In this document: in pieces, positions 11,101 through 21,967 of the stretch
Layout: each line of letters begins with the position of its first letter
Position numbering within the stretch: the first letter of the stretch is position 1
Notes under the pieces: model-generated
Told to the model about the DNA's origin: nothing
The model's database searches: none
The model's input: the letters and a program-made list of their open reading frames with translations, nothing else
Origin: Plasmodiophora brassicae
Lineage: Eukaryota; Endomyxa: Phytomyxea; Phytomyxea; Plasmodiophorida
Length of the DNA: 64,000 nt
Direction: 5' to 3'
Assembly (NCBI GenBank): GCA_036867785.1
Contig: CP145412.1
Coordinates: forward strand, 372,001-436,000
Translations under genes and position numbers: made by a program

Positions 11101-11340
11101 GGGTTATGTGCGACACGCTCGACGACGGCCGGAAGCGTGACGTGGCACAGCCACGTGCGCAACGCTATGAATAGTATGGCTTGGGTGGGAGATCTGTTGG
11201 AAACTGCGGAGCACCTGCGGCACGCCCGCCTACACCGTACGGACTGCGGAAATAAAAATCATTCACCAAGATGACCGATAGTCAACGCGTTCAACGTACA
11301 CCCAACCAACAACAGGTGCAGTTGATGACCTACCCAATTC
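8180..11340 (+). mobile_element. Copia-C: 5'-truncated, frameshifted Ty1/copia element
   Basis: Sequence begins inside the gag/protease region (in-frame coding visible from about 8180) and runs through integrase, RT and RNase H to a purine-rich stretch (ttgggtgggagat) and a TGTTGGAAACTGCGG start that looks like a 3' LTR (from 11195). The 5' LTR and gag are missing, so the LTR end cannot be fixed and both boundaries are approximate. It is a different copia family from A, B and D. Confidence 0.75.
8227..11174 (+). pseudogene. Copia-C pol: integrase, reverse transcriptase, RNase H with frameshifts
   Basis: The first open stretch (8227-9870) has the post-protease region, WHARRGH / CESCQQGK pre-integrase zinc motif, the integrase core with D (HSDVIGP), D (RSDNGGEY) and E (NGVAERM), and the RT start (WVFKLKRDQDGNPSRYKARYVARGF). 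A stop/frameshift near 9868 moves coding to the frame of 9915-10241 (LYGLKQAA; catalytic box IHIDDL, His in place of Tyr). A second shift near 10200-10240 moves it to the frame carrying KDLGDVNFLLG, and a third near 10660 leads to RNase H (ALSSTEAEY; YEDNQGCLAM; TKHIDVRYH). At least three frame breaks make it inactive. Confidence 0.85.
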
Positions 11341-11431
11341 GGACAGCGAGGGAGACGGCGAATGATTAATATATCTGCTACCTGATTTATCAAGAATACA
11401 GCAACATGTCTTCTTGCCATATGTTTTGTGG
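11195..11431 (+). other. Probable Copia-C 3' LTR start and unassigned flank
   Basis: TGTTGGAAACTG directly after a purine tract is a plausible copia LTR start. No second copy exists to delimit it. The remainder to the minisatellite shows nothing recognisable. Confidence 0.4.
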
Positions 11432-11518
11432 TTATGACGCCTTATGACGCCTTATGACGCCTTATGACGCCTTATGACGCCTTATGACGCCTTATGACGC
11501 CTTATGACGCCTTATGAC
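11432..11518. repeat. 10-bp minisatellite, block 1 (left flank of Copia-D)
   Basis: About 8.7 direct copies of CTTATGACGC, interrupted by Copia-D at 11518/11519. The last five bases, ATGAC, are the duplicated target. The array resumes at 22063. Confidence 0.95.
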
Positions 11519-11708
11519 TGTCGAACTCCATATCCAGCAGCACACTCGTGCGGCACACCGACGCTGCCACGCACCCCGCAAGTCTGGTGTCAGCGCCGCC
11601 CGCGATGATGTAACGTGCACCGCGTCTCACGTCTACGACGTTGCCCGTCACACCCAATATCTTCGCTCTATATCCATCAATATATCACACTCTGATTTCG
11701 TCGTTTCA
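11519..11708 (+). repeat. Copia-D 5' LTR
   Basis: 190 bp, TGTCGAACTCCATATCC ... GTCGTTTCA, followed by the primer site. Confidence 0.92.
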
Positions 11709-11757
11709 GATTAACAGTCGTAGCAGCGCTCTGGGCGTCTCGCTCGCGTCCAACGTC

Positions 11758-14159
11758 ATGGCCGATCGCGGCCGAACGGCGGCGGAATCAGATGTCCAAG
11801 ATCTCGACGCGCAGCTCGCTGAGGCCGAGCGACAGGAGAAGATCGCGCGCATCGCATTCCTGCGACAGCAAACCGCATCGTACTCCTGCATCGCCACGAC
11901 GCCGACGACGCAGCCTCGCCCAACCATTGTGGACGGCGTAGTGCGTCCAGGTACAGATCGCGTGCCTCCGCCTCGGTTCGACGGCAAGCACGAATCGTTT
12001 GCCGCTTGGGCGCCCGCCGCCGCGTCTTGGTTTACCAACCGTGGATTCGCGGGAATTGTCGGCATCGACCTGGACGGATCGCCGACTCCGAGTATCCCCG
12101 ACAATGTGGACGCGGATCTGGAGGCAACTGCTCGGGAGATACTCTTGTTTCAGATGGTCGACAAGACCGTTCTGATCGGCTACAACTTGCTGTACGCCGG
12201 TACATCGGCGCAATGCTGGCGCGCTCTCTTCCGCATGCTGCGACCCTGCACGTTTTCGTCTGTCATTCGTGCTTCTAAAGATTTGTTCAGTGTTCGACAG
12301 CAAGCCGGTGAATCGGTCGCCTTGTACGCGGCTCGTCTGCAAGCCGCTGCCCAACGTTTCCGTACAACAGTCCCGAACGACATGCTTCACATGACGGATT
12401 CCTTCCTGGCTGTCCTGATGGCTGGCAACGCCTCATCAGAATTGGGCACGGCCGCATCCAACCTGCACAGTCGTGGACTCGAACCGCGGCCTACCGTCAC
12501 TGAGGTCGTGTCCACGCTCACATCAGAAGAGCAGCGCATTCAAGAGGCTCATGCTGACCGGGAGATATCGTTCGCAACGGCGAACCGTGCAAGCGCTACC
12601 GCACACCCGATCAAGGCTCCCGAACGCGATGGACTGTGCGTCCTACATACGACCTTGAGGAAGCCGCACACGAATGGCAACTGTTTCCTACAGCGCTCGT
12701 TGTGGCGGACGACATCGAATACATCGTCGCAACCTGCCCGTCACCCCGCCGTAGACAACAGTTCCGTCGGCCTGCTCGATTCTGGATGTTCCACCACAAT
12801 GACGCCCCTGCGCGAGCATCTCGGCGCTTATCGACATGTCGCCGGACCGACTGTTGAACTTGCAGACCTGTCTCGTACACGTGGCGTGACGTCATTGGGC
12901 GCTGGTCAGTCCCAAATGGCGCCTATCGATTCGCTGCACGTCCCACGACTCGGCCAAGCGCTCGTCTCCGTTGGACAGATCACCCGATCCGGACACAAGA
13001 TCGTCTTCGATGGGCCCAACGCGACCATCTATTCCAAGGACAACTGGACGTCCCCTGTCGGGACCCCGCTAGCGGTCAGCACGCGAGGAGCCGATAATCT
13101 CTACAGGATCGCCCTGCGTGCTCCCGCTGCCCCATCGTCAACTGAAATTTATTCATCGGCTGCGCCCAGCGTGTCCTGCCGCGCCGCCACAGTCGCCTCC
13201 GCACCGCCCGCCCTTTGGCACGCGCGCGTTGGACATCTCGGTTACGTCAATCTGCGTCTCCTGCAGCGCCGCTGTCGTGGAATGGCCTTCGATCAGCCCA
13301 TTCCCAAGCTTCAGGATCGATGTCCATGCGAGGCCTGTCTTCTCACCAAAGGCAAGCGCTCATCATTCCCTCCCAGTACGTCGCGAGCACGTCGCGTTGG
13401 CGATCTCGTCCATAGTGACCTCTCCGGGCGGTGGCCTGTCGTCGGTATTGGCGGTTTCGAGTATTACCAGACCATGCTTGATGATTCAACGCGCTACCTG
13501 ACCGTCTACCTGCTCCGTCGGAAATCGGACGCCCTCGATGTCATCAAGCACTACGATGCACGTCTCCGCAACCAGGAGGGACGTGGCATTTCCGACTTCC
13601 AAACAGACGGCGGGGGCGAGTTTAATTCCAAGGCATGCGTTACGTTCTACAATGAGTCCGGCATCCTTCATCGCAAGTCGGTTCCGTATACGCCCGAGCA
13701 GAACGGCCGAGCCGAAATTGTCAACTACAGCCTGTGCTGTATCGAAGGCGCTATCCGGTGTCACGCGCGTATGCCCGATTTCACCTGGCCCTGGTCGCTC
13801 TCGTATTCTGCCGTCCTCTACAATGTCCATCCTCGATCCGTCCTTCCGGGGCGTCGCTCATCGTTCCAGGCGGCTCGCTTCGCTAAACCTGATGTCTCTT
13901 CCCTGCGCGTCTACGGCTGCGACGCGTACGCCATGCGACCTCACCCCTCTTCGAAGAAGCCGACCAAGCTGGATCATCGTCGCGTTCGCGCTGTATTCAT
14001 CGGCTTTACACCAGGGATGAAGGCATGGCGCTTCTATGACGTCGAACGAGGTGACACATTCGAGAGCACGACGGCCGAATTCCTGGAAACGTCGTTCACC
14101 TTCGGCTTCGGGCGGTCGAACTCTGGTCTCGAGTCTTCACAGGCCGCGCCCGTACTCTC
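11758..14159 (+). pseudogene. Copia-D polyprotein part 1: gag, protease, integrase
   Basis: Start chosen at the ATG 11758 after the primer site (MADRGRTAAES, parallel to the start of Copia-B). It shows gag, a zinc-knuckle-like CVLHTTLRKPHTNGNC (about residue 294), protease LLDSGCST (canonical DSG, about residue 341), pre-integrase WHARVGH / CPCEAC, and an integrase core with HSDLSG, QTDGGGEF and NGRAEIV. Gypsy-1 enters after the integrase C-terminus. The frame continues beyond Gypsy-1 at 19501. Confidence 0.85.
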
Positions 14160-14356
14160 TGTGCTAACGCCGCCGCTGCCCACTACGGGGGCGGTCGGTC
14201 GCAAGAGTCGGCGCCTGGTGATATAACGAACTGATGTATTTGGACAGGATCGTCACAGCAAGGGCCGCTGCGGGGTCGAGTACGGTCATGATCATGTGAC
14301 CGGGTGGCAGCAGCATCTGAGCAGCATCATCTGAGTACTGGTACTCTGGATGAACA
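14160..14356 (-). repeat. Gypsy-1 3' LTR
   Basis: 197 bp, identical by eye to 19299-19495. Confidence 0.93.
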
Positions 14357-14365
14357 CTCCCCGTG

Positions 14366-17300
14366 TTAGAAATCTGCTAACAGTCGTGAGCAGAGCGGGT
14401 CTCCTTCGGCTTGTCGTTCGAGGAAGGCCCTGACGATATCAGGAACATCGGCCGCCATGACCGAGTAAGGTTCCCATGAATTGTCGGTGGCATCGAATCC
14501 GATCCAGTTGATCAGTAGTTCAGTGTCACCTGACGTAGAGTTGACTCGAATGTCCTCGACTGCGTTGACTTGGTAAGCCACGCCGGTGAGCGCGATGTTG
14601 TGCTTCAGGGAAGAGGTGACATTCAAGTGCGCATCTGCATAGAACATTAAGCGCTGGGCGTGTACATCTGAGATACGATCAGTCAAGAGATCTCGAACTC
14701 GATACACCCAGTCGTTGATGGTGTCGATAATCTGGGCAGGTCCAGTCCAGTTGTACTCGGACTTGGAGTGCTTGCCATGGTTGGCCACGAGAACATAGTC
14801 GCCCGTCGTGAAGTTGATCTCGCGAACATTGCGTCGGCGACGCCGGGCGCGTTGCTTGAGATCACGTAGATGGGTGCGTGTACGTGCCACTGCTTTGTGC
14901 ATGTCCTCGAGAGAATCGATAAGTTCCGTCGTCATTTCCTTGAGACGGTCAGGGGTCAACGGTACGTCGATAACCGCGTCGATGCGTTTGTTGAAGATAA
15001 TCGAGATAGGTGTCGAGGGTGGCAAACCCGTAAACATCGTGACAGGCGCGTAGCCCACACTTGATCGAACAGTGTGATTTACCGTCATGTTGATCAGCGG
15101 AAGGACATACGGCCAATCCTGGAATGGAAGATTTAGCTCGGAGAGGAGGGACTTCAGCAGAAAGAGAAGCCGCTTGTTGACAACCTCAACCGTGCCGTTC
15201 GCCCAAGGTGTGTAGGCAGTTGTGAAATGATGGTTGCAGTGTAACCGGCTATTAAGCTCGGCGATAACCGCGTTTTTGAAGTGTGTGCCGCGGTCAGAGA
15301 CATGTTGGAAAACAATGCCGAAACGTTTGAACCAATCCAGAAGAGATTCGGCGACAACGCTGTGATCCGCGAATTGACAAGGAATTAACTCGACGAATGC
15401 CGTGGCGTCGTCCTTCAGAACCAGAACATAACGAAGTTGATGAGAATCGCCTGGACGAGGTTTGGATAAGAACAGAAAGTCATAGTGGATGACCTTATTG
15501 GGCTTGTCCGCATGCATAGCCGTGCCAAAAGGTCGGGGAATCATCGAATCTTTGTTGCGTAGGCAGTGTAAGCATTTGTCCACAAATGCACGAACAAAGG
15601 AATCCAGATCAGGCCACCAGAAGAGTTGTGCGATGCTCGAAATAGTCGATGCAGCAGGTTGATGACCAGACAGTCCCATATGTGAAATCACTGCGATGCG
15701 TAGCTGCAGTGCATGTGATGGTACCCAGAGTTGATTGTCTGGAGTACGCCAGCCAGATTCCGGGCTAAGGTGGAGAGACATGTCCCCTTCGAGTTGGAGA
15801 ATATCGGAAACGGCAGATAGGTCGTGTTGGCGAATGTAGTCGGTCTGAGCGTTACTAATCTCGTCGACAGACGGCCAGATAAACTCATCGGTCATCTTGT
15901 AATCGTCGAAGTCAAGATTAATTGCCATATGACGAATAGAACGGAACGATGGAGGGGAAAATGAGGAGAGTGGTTGCAGGGCGACGCCCCACCGCGTGGC
16001 GAGGTCGGCCCAAACGTTGTCCTCCCCAGCAATGTGCTCAATGTGAAAATCTAGGTCGATAATCTGAAGTCGCCAGCGCTCCAAGCGATCGCCGGTCGTC
16101 CGACTAATTCGTGCAACCGAGGCTGGGTTCAGAATGAAAACCAAATTACGGTGGTCTGTGAAGATTCGAAGTGCCAGCTTTGACATAGAGATGAAGTGTC
16201 TGAGGCGATAGCAGCCTTCAATGATGGCGTAGGCCTCCTTCTCAATGGTCGCCCACTTCAATTGAGAACCACGGAATGTCCCCGAGATGAACGACAAAGG
16301 TTCGTGGTGTTGCTCACCGTACGGGAGATCAATATCTTCCGGAGGGATCTGCGACAGGAAAACAGACCAGAAACGGTCACTCGCATCCGGAAAGAGACAC
16401 ATGATCCATTCGTCCTTGGGGTGCGCCAGCGTCATGGCCTCCGATAGTCGATGCTTCAGAGAATTGAAACTGGTGAGATGGTCAGTGGTCCAGCCGATGT
16501 CGGCTAAACGAACTCGACGTAGGTGTGATTTCTTCAGACTGCTGACAGAACGAGAAGCGGACAGAAGTAGATCCTGTAGCGGATGAACATGTGCCGCGAA
16601 TTGAGGGATAACAGAACGGACCCAATTGAGGCCCGAGAGGAACTGTTGGAGATCAGCAGCCGTGATAGGAGTTGATAGATCGTGCAAGGCGTTGAGATAC
16701 GAGCGATCGAACGACACTCCATCAGCGGATATAACGCGACCGCACCATGTCACTGAAGTGAGATATAACTGGCAGCGATCAGGGTTGAGTTTAACTCCAA
16801 ACTCGTCGAAAGCGTTGAGAAGAGATTCGAGTGTGTCCATGTAGGCTCCGAATCCAGATACGTAGCCGAGGATATCGTCGATCCAGAGTAGGGCGCAGAT
16901 ATATAGAAGTTTCCCCAACACCTGTTGCATTCCCGCCTGGAACGCAAACACGCAATCAGCGATTCCCTGGATGATGCGCCTGGGTGTAAACGTGGCGATG
17001 TGCGTCATGAACGAGCAGGCCTCCTGCGAATCAGGGTGCAACGGAAATTGCCAATAGCCTTTAAAGGCATCGAACAGCATGAAGATGGTCGCGGAACGTA
17101 GGTAGGTCAGGATGATGTCGATGTGAGGCATCGGCCATGCAATGCGTTCGGTCTGTTTGTTGACGGCTTCATTGATGTCGACGGTCAGCCGATGGCCGCG
17201 AACCTCCGTGTCCTTCTTGTCGACGACCAGACACGGCGACGCGTACCTGCTGTGCGGATTGCGGTACACAAAATCGTTTTCCGCCAAGGTTCCTACGTGA

Positions 17301-19255
17301 TCATCCATGAATTTTTGATGTTCGAGGGTATACCTTCGTGTTCGGCAACGAACAGGACGAGCATCTGCTTTGAAGTGTAGTTTCAGTGGACTTACTTTCG
17401 CAGGTGGATCACGGCCAAGCTTCGTTCGCCATATGTCTTTGTGTCGATTGACAGTTGTGCGTAGACGCGGGACTTGATCGTTAGGGAAACCGGAGTCAGT
17501 TGCACGTTGTATCATCCGGTCTATTGCCCTGTCCACGTCTGTATCGGAGTGTTCTCCGATTTCGACATCATAGTCGTCACCCGGATCATTGGTGTCCAAT
17601 TGGGGCTCATGATCGCGAGTTGTTCCACTTACCTCCGGGTGTCTTACCGCTCTCATCGTGATCCCTTGACCACCTGGGGCGTGACGTTCCGGGGTCGGAT
17701 CCGCTTCGATGATGATAGGACCATTTGCCTCGATTAACATCTCCTTCAGTTGTGTAGCTGGATTGATACCCAACGCGTCCAGTTCCGGGGCTCCTAAAAG
17801 GACAATGTCATCAGATAGGTCTTCGCGACATACGTTGATTTCCCGCCCGCGTAGATGTGCAGGTTTGCCATGCGAAGGTGGGACAATGGTGATGTCCACG
17901 ATCGCTGTGGCGACAATTGTTGTCGTAGCCCCGATCGTTGCAAGTTTCGCCTCCGTTGGATGGTCGAACACTTTGACTGGGACATGCTGGATGGCTTGAA
18001 TCCGTAGCAGTTGCGATTGCGAAATGACGGTCTTCGTCGCACCACTATCGGCTTCGAATGGAAGGTCGAGCGAGTTCTGGAAGCGAAGTCTCATAGGGGA
18101 CGGTGTTGACGGCGACGGCGGGCCCATGCGCTTTGCCGTGTCTGCGTTGCCCTTACTCTCCTCCTTCTCTTTGCGCTCTTTCTGGAACTTTTCAATGGCA
18201 GCTTTGCGTTCTCCTTGAGTTGCCTTCGGGCACACTTGGACCCAGTGCTGCTCCTTGCAGATTAGGCAACCTGCCTTTGGAGGATCCTTACCTTCGAAAC
18301 GTTTTCGGATGTGCTCGGGGATGTCCCTCGATTCGTCTTTCGTTTGCGATGTGGACGATTGAGCTGTCTTCAGTCCGATCGGATTTGTCGGATGCTTGCC
18401 GCCATTCCTATTCGGAGCAACAACGTCCTTACCTTTCTTACCTGCAGGTGGGGACATGGTCTGCGCTGGAGACTTCTTCTTCTCAGCTTGCAGCCGGAAG
18501 TGTTTGTCCTGCTCTTTGGCAAGACGGTCGACGAGGTCGAAGAATTTGAGCTCGTCCTTCTCAGCGTCCCTGCACCCTCCGAACTCGATCGCGCGTTCGA
18601 CTAGAACCGCAAGGTCAGTGGGACGGATACCTCCGCGTAATACCTTGATCTTGCGCTTGGTTCCTTTCGTTCCTTTGGCGTATGTGTCTTGTAGCCCATA
18701 GTCGTCGATTAGCTCATCGAACTTGGCGAAGAAAGACGTGACACGTTCCTCAATACTCTTGATTGACAGGTTCATGACCACTGTCTTCGTGAGAAGCGCC
18801 TTGATGTCTGTCGAACTCTCGACATCAGCCTCCCTGCGTTGGACTGACCTCAAGTAGCTCATGATGTCGCCATCCGTGATCGTGCTGGCGGGTTGACGTA
18901 GGCGATATTTCGACATCCCTCTGAGGACGTCCTCGGTAATGCATGACTTCACCGTTGGCGGATGAATATCCTCCTTGTAGATCAGTCGGCGCTCGTTAAC
19001 GATCTCGACGTGTTTCCTATATTTCTTGAGGAAATCGTTAATTCCGTCCTTGGCCGTAAGGCTCAGGGTACGTAGGATGGGCGGTTTCAAAGGCATAAAG
19101 ATCGGGCTCTTACCGTGCAGGTTTGTTGACTGAAGCCCTCGATCGATTTCGTCATCTGTCGACGATTCATGCTCCTTGGCCTCGGCGTCGGAGTTGGTCC
19201 TGGCGTCGTCCTCCATCTGTAGACGAACGGGCGCTCTGCGGCCACCTCCTGCCAT
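14366..19255 (-). CDS. Gypsy-1 gag-pol polyprotein, intact (1629 aa)
   Basis: Starts at ATG 19255 shortly after the 5' LTR. Domains by approximate residue: gag 60-280; zinc knuckle CLICKEQHWVQVC (about 328, spacing 2-3-4); protease ADSGATKTVIS (about 402); RT about 620-830 with LLWIDDILGY as catalytic box (Trp in place of Tyr of YxDD, about 790); RNase H (LFPDASDRFW, about 957; FTDHRNLVFI); integrase zinc motif (HMGLSGHQ ... CLHC, about 1190); integrase core D (LKDDATAF), D (SDRGTHF), E (GTVEVVN) to about 1360; C-terminal chromodomain-like segment (TELLINWIGFDATDNSWEP, about 1580). The chromodomain places it near chromoviruses, whose integrase is thought to be steered by chromatin marks. No frame break is seen. 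Confidence 0.93.
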   Translation of the reverse strand: MAGGGRRAPVRLQMEDDARTNSDAEAKEHESSTDDEIDRGLQSTNLHGKSPIFMPLKPPILRTLSLTAKDGINDFLKKYRKHVEIVNERRLIYKEDIHPPTVKSCITEDVLRGMSKYRLRQPASTITDGDIMSYLRSVQRREADVESSTDIKALLTKTVVMNLSIKSIEERVTSFFAKFDELIDDYGLQDTYAKGTKGTKRKIKVLRGGIRPTDLAVLVERAIEFGGCRDAEKDELKFFDLVDRLAKEQDKHFRLQAEKKKSPAQTMSPPAGKKGKDVVAPNRNGGKHPTNPIGLKTAQSSTSQTKDESRDIPEHIRKRFEGKDPPKAGCLICKEQHWVQVCPKATQGERKAAIEKFQKERKEKEESKGNADTAKRMGPPSPSTPSPMRLRFQNSLDLPFEADSGATKTVISQSQLLRIQAIQHVPVKVFDHPTEAKLATIGATTTIVATAIVDITIVPPSHGKPAHLRGREINVCREDLSDDIVLLGAPELDALGINPATQLKEMLIEANGPIIIEADPTPERHAPGGQGITMRAVRHPEVSGTTRDHEPQLDTNDPGDDYDVEIGEHSDTDVDRAIDRMIQRATDSGFPNDQVPRLRTTVNRHKDIWRTKLGRDPPAKVSPLKLHFKADARPVRCRTRRYTLEHQKFMDDHVGTLAENDFVYRNPHSRYASPCLVVDKKDTEVRGHRLTVDINEAVNKQTERIAWPMPHIDIILTYLRSATIFMLFDAFKGYWQFPLHPDSQEACSFMTHIATFTPRRIIQGIADCVFAFQAGMQQVLGKLLYICALLWIDDILGYVSGFGAYMDTLESLLNAFDEFGVKLNPDRCQLYLTSVTWCGRVISADGVSFDRSYLNALHDLSTPITAADLQQFLSGLNWVRSVIPQFAAHVHPLQDLLLSASRSVSSLKKSHLRRVRLADIGWTTDHLTSFNSLKHRLSEAMTLAHPKDEWIMCLFPDASDRFWSVFLSQIPPEDIDLPYGEQHHEPLSFISGTFRGSQLKWATIEKEAYAIIEGCYRLRHFISMSKLALRIFTDHRNLVFILNPASVARISRTTGDRLERWRLQIIDLDFHIEHIAGEDNVWADLATRWGVALQPLSSFSPPSFRSIRHMAINLDFDDYKMTDEFIWPSVDEISNAQTDYIRQHDLSAVSDILQLEGDMSLHLSPESGWRTPDNQLWVPSHALQLRIAVISHMGLSGHQPAASTISSIAQLFWWPDLDSFVRAFVDKCLHCLRNKDSMIPRPFGTAMHADKPNKVIHYDFLFLSKPRPGDSHQLRYVLVLKDDATAFVELIPCQFADHSVVAESLLDWFKRFGIVFQHVSDRGTHFKNAVIAELNSRLHCNHHFTTAYTPWANGTVEVVNKRLLFLLKSLLSELNLPFQDWPYVLPLINMTVNHTVRSSVGYAPVTMFTGLPPSTPISIIFNKRIDAVIDVPLTPDRLKEMTTELIDSLEDMHKAVARTRTHLRDLKQRARRRRRNVREINFTTGDYVLVANHGKHSKSEYNWTGPAQIIDTINDWVYRVRDLLTDRISDVHAQRLMFYADAHLNVTSSLKHNIALTGVAYQVNAVEDIRVNSTSGDTELLINWIGFDATDNSWEPYSVMAADVPDIVRAFLERQAEGDPLCSRLLADF

Positions 19256-19298
19256 TAAGTGAGTTCGTTTGCTTGGGGCTCTTTGCGCAAGAAGCTTC

Positions 19299-19495
19299 TG
19301 TGCTAACGCCGCCGCTGCCCACTACGGGGGCGGTCGGTCGCAAGAGTCGGCGCCTGGTGATATAACGAACTGATGTATTTGGACAGGATCGTCACAGCAA
19401 GGGCCGCTGCGGGGTCGAGTACGGTCATGATCATGTGACCGGGTGGCAGCAGCATCTGAGCAGCATCATCTGAGTACTGGTACTCTGGATGAACA
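19299..19495 (-). repeat. Gypsy-1 5' LTR
   Basis: 197 bp. In sense its last base begins the palindrome AGAAGCTTCT (19290-19299) that occupies the usual primer-site position. Confidence 0.93.
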
Positions 19496-19500
19496 CTCTC

Positions 19501-21967
19501 CGCCAGTTCCCCGTCCACCGTTGCCGTTCTTACATCATCACCCGCTGCTGCCGACGCCGTTATCCCACCGCTACCATCAGCATCCCCCGCTCCGGTGTCA
19601 TCCAATGTCGTGTCGTCTCCGTCATCTGATCGTCTTCAACCATCTGCGCATACCCATCATTCTCCCCTGCCTGATCTCGCCGGCAACGTCGGTCATTCTG
19701 GTAACGACGCTGCTGTCGACGCTGATAACCACGACGGCAACCGCGCATCCAGCATCGTTGATGCCGACGTTAAGGACCATCAGGACGCCGGCAACGTCGA
19801 CGGTGCTGATTCTCCTGCTGACATGAATATTGCGGCTGATGCCGCCAACGATGGTGATGACTCTCCTGCCGACATGGATAATGCGGCTGATGTCGTCGCC
19901 GAACGTCGATGTTCTGGACATGCCGCATCCTCGTCGATCTTCACGTCACCGTCAACCACCGGGCGAATGGTGGAAGGGTCCCGCGAAGGCAAACCGGTCC
20001 TCCACCCGGTGGGCGTCAACGGTGGACGCCTGGTTCCAGCACCCAGTGCTGACAGCCCCAATTCAACGTCCGCCTCGCCCATCGCGCCGCCAGATTTACC
20101 ACTGGCAACAGGTCGAAGAACGCCGGCTCATCCGCGAGGCCATCCGCTCCCATCGACCGGCCGCTCGTGGTGGCATTGTCTCCGCCTGCCGCGTTAAGAT
20201 ACAGGCGCCAATCGACCCAGCAGCTCTACCACGACCCGATCTCAAGCGATCGATGTTCCTGTTCCTAATACGATGGCCGAGGCTCTCTCATCGTCGTTCG
20301 CCGGCCACTGGTGGGACGCTGCCCTCACCCAGATGGCGACGCTGGACTCCAAGGACACGTTCGGCCCGCTCATCGACTTGCCGAAAGGTAAGATCGCTGT
20401 TGGCGCCAAGTGGGTGTTCCGGGTCAAGTCTTCGCTCAGTGGCGACGGTGGCATCCGTAAGTTCAGCGCTCGTCTCTGCGCTCAAGGGTTCAGACAGCGC
20501 CCCGGCATCGACTTCGACGACACCTTCGCGCCGACCGCCCGTGCCACCGCGTTCCTCGTGATTCTCGCGCTCGCAGCTCAGCACAACCTGCATCTTCGAC
20601 AGGTCGACTGGGTAGCCGCATATCTGAACGCCGACATGCTCCACGATGTCTACATCCGCCAGCCGGACGGCTTTACTGACCACCATGTCCCGTATCGAGT
20701 TCGTCAACTCAAGAAGGCTCTTTATGGTACAAAACAAGGCGCCGAACGTTGGTACAAGACGCTCCGCGATATGCTGCTCTCGATCGGTTTCGAAACGATC
20801 ATCACGGACCCGTGCGTCTTCAGGTACAACCGCGATGGCAAGTTCATGGTCATGTCTGTGCACACCGACGACGGCCTGCTGGCGTACAACGACGTCGTGT
20901 TCGCAGAATCGCTTCTCGTCCAGCTCTCTGCCATGGCTGAGATCACTGATCAAGGTGAACCATCGACATTACTCGGCATGCGGATCCGACGCGACCCTGA
21001 CACAGGCGCCATCACACTCGATCAAGCTGAGTACATTGAGAAGGTACTCGACGACTTCAACATGTCCAATTGTCATCCGGTCGACACGCCGCATCAACCC
21101 GGCGTTCATCTGACCAAGTCGATGAGTCCCCAAACGGTCATCGAACGGGACGAAATGGCGAACAAACCATACCTGAAGCTCATCGGATGTCTGACATGGC
21201 TCGCCCATCGCTGCCGTCCCGACATCGCGTACATAACGAACGTGCTCGCCCAGTTCTCGTCAAACCCCGGCATCTCTCACTGGCGCGCGGGCCAACGTGT
21301 TCTGAAGTACCTCGCGGGTACGACGACGCGCGGCATTCGTTACGAGCGTCAACCGCAGGATCTCTTGCTCGCATACGCCGATGCTGACTGGGCCTCCGAT
21401 CCGGATACACGCCGGTCCCGTTCCGGCCATGTCATTCTGATGGCCGGCGGCCCCGTTCATTGGCAGTCACGACGCCAGGACCTAGGCGCCGTTAAGGTCA
21501 GTTTATCATCAACGCATGCCGAGATTAAATCGTTGTGCGCCGTTACCCGGCAGCTTGCCTGGATCCGAACGTTCCTGGACGAGATAGGCTTCCCGCGTCC
21601 CGGTCCGACGATCGTGTACGAGGATAACCAAGGCGCGAAGGCCTGGTCCGGATATCGTCGGATGGACGATCGCACGAAAGATATCGAGGTGCAGTTTCAT
21701 TACACCCGCGAGGCTGTCGAGGCCGGTCTGGTTGTGGTTCATAAGTGCCCGTCCGCCGAGATGGCCGCCGATTACCTGACGAAGCCCGCTCTCAGCACTT
21801 CGTTTCACGCGAACCTTATCCTGGCGGGCATCACCGACACCAGTCCCAGGACGTGTGCTGCTGGAGGGGGCGTGTCGAACTCCATATCCAGCAGCACACT
21901 CGTGCGGCACACCGACGCTGCCACGCACCCCGCAAGTCTGGTGTCAGCGCCGCCCGCGATGATGTAA
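19501..21967 (+). pseudogene. Copia-D polyprotein part 2: linker, reverse transcriptase, RNase H
   Basis: The first segment continues the part 1 frame through a low-complexity Asp/Ala-rich linker. A shift near 19.9 kb moves coding to a second frame (RRSSRHRQPPGEWWK). A further shift near 20.24 kb moves it to the 20273-21967 frame, which holds RT (KWVFRVKSSLSGDGG; QVDWVAAYLNADM; box VHTDDGL) and RNase H (ADADWASDPDTRRS; SSTHAEIKSLC; YEDNQGAKAW). The frame runs about 30 codons into the 3' LTR before stopping, as in Copia-B. Two frameshifts plus Gypsy-1 make the copy dead. Confidence 0.82.

Larger units (their letters stand above)
14160..19495 (-). mobile_element. Gypsy-1: complete young Ty3/gypsy element with chromodomain
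   Basis: 5336 bp with two 197-bp LTRs (14160-14356, 19299-19495) that are identical by eye, TG...CA ends and a CTCTC target duplication (14155-14159, 19496-19500). It has a single uninterrupted gag-pol frame on the minus strand. It is inserted in Copia-D, so it is younger than that element. Everything needed for mobility in cis and trans appears present. Confidence 0.95.

Noticed and set aside
11432-11518. Regular short repeats that might suggest a CRISPR array
   Set aside because: The 10-bp units are directly abutting with no spacers, and the context is eukaryotic retrotransposons. It is a minisatellite.
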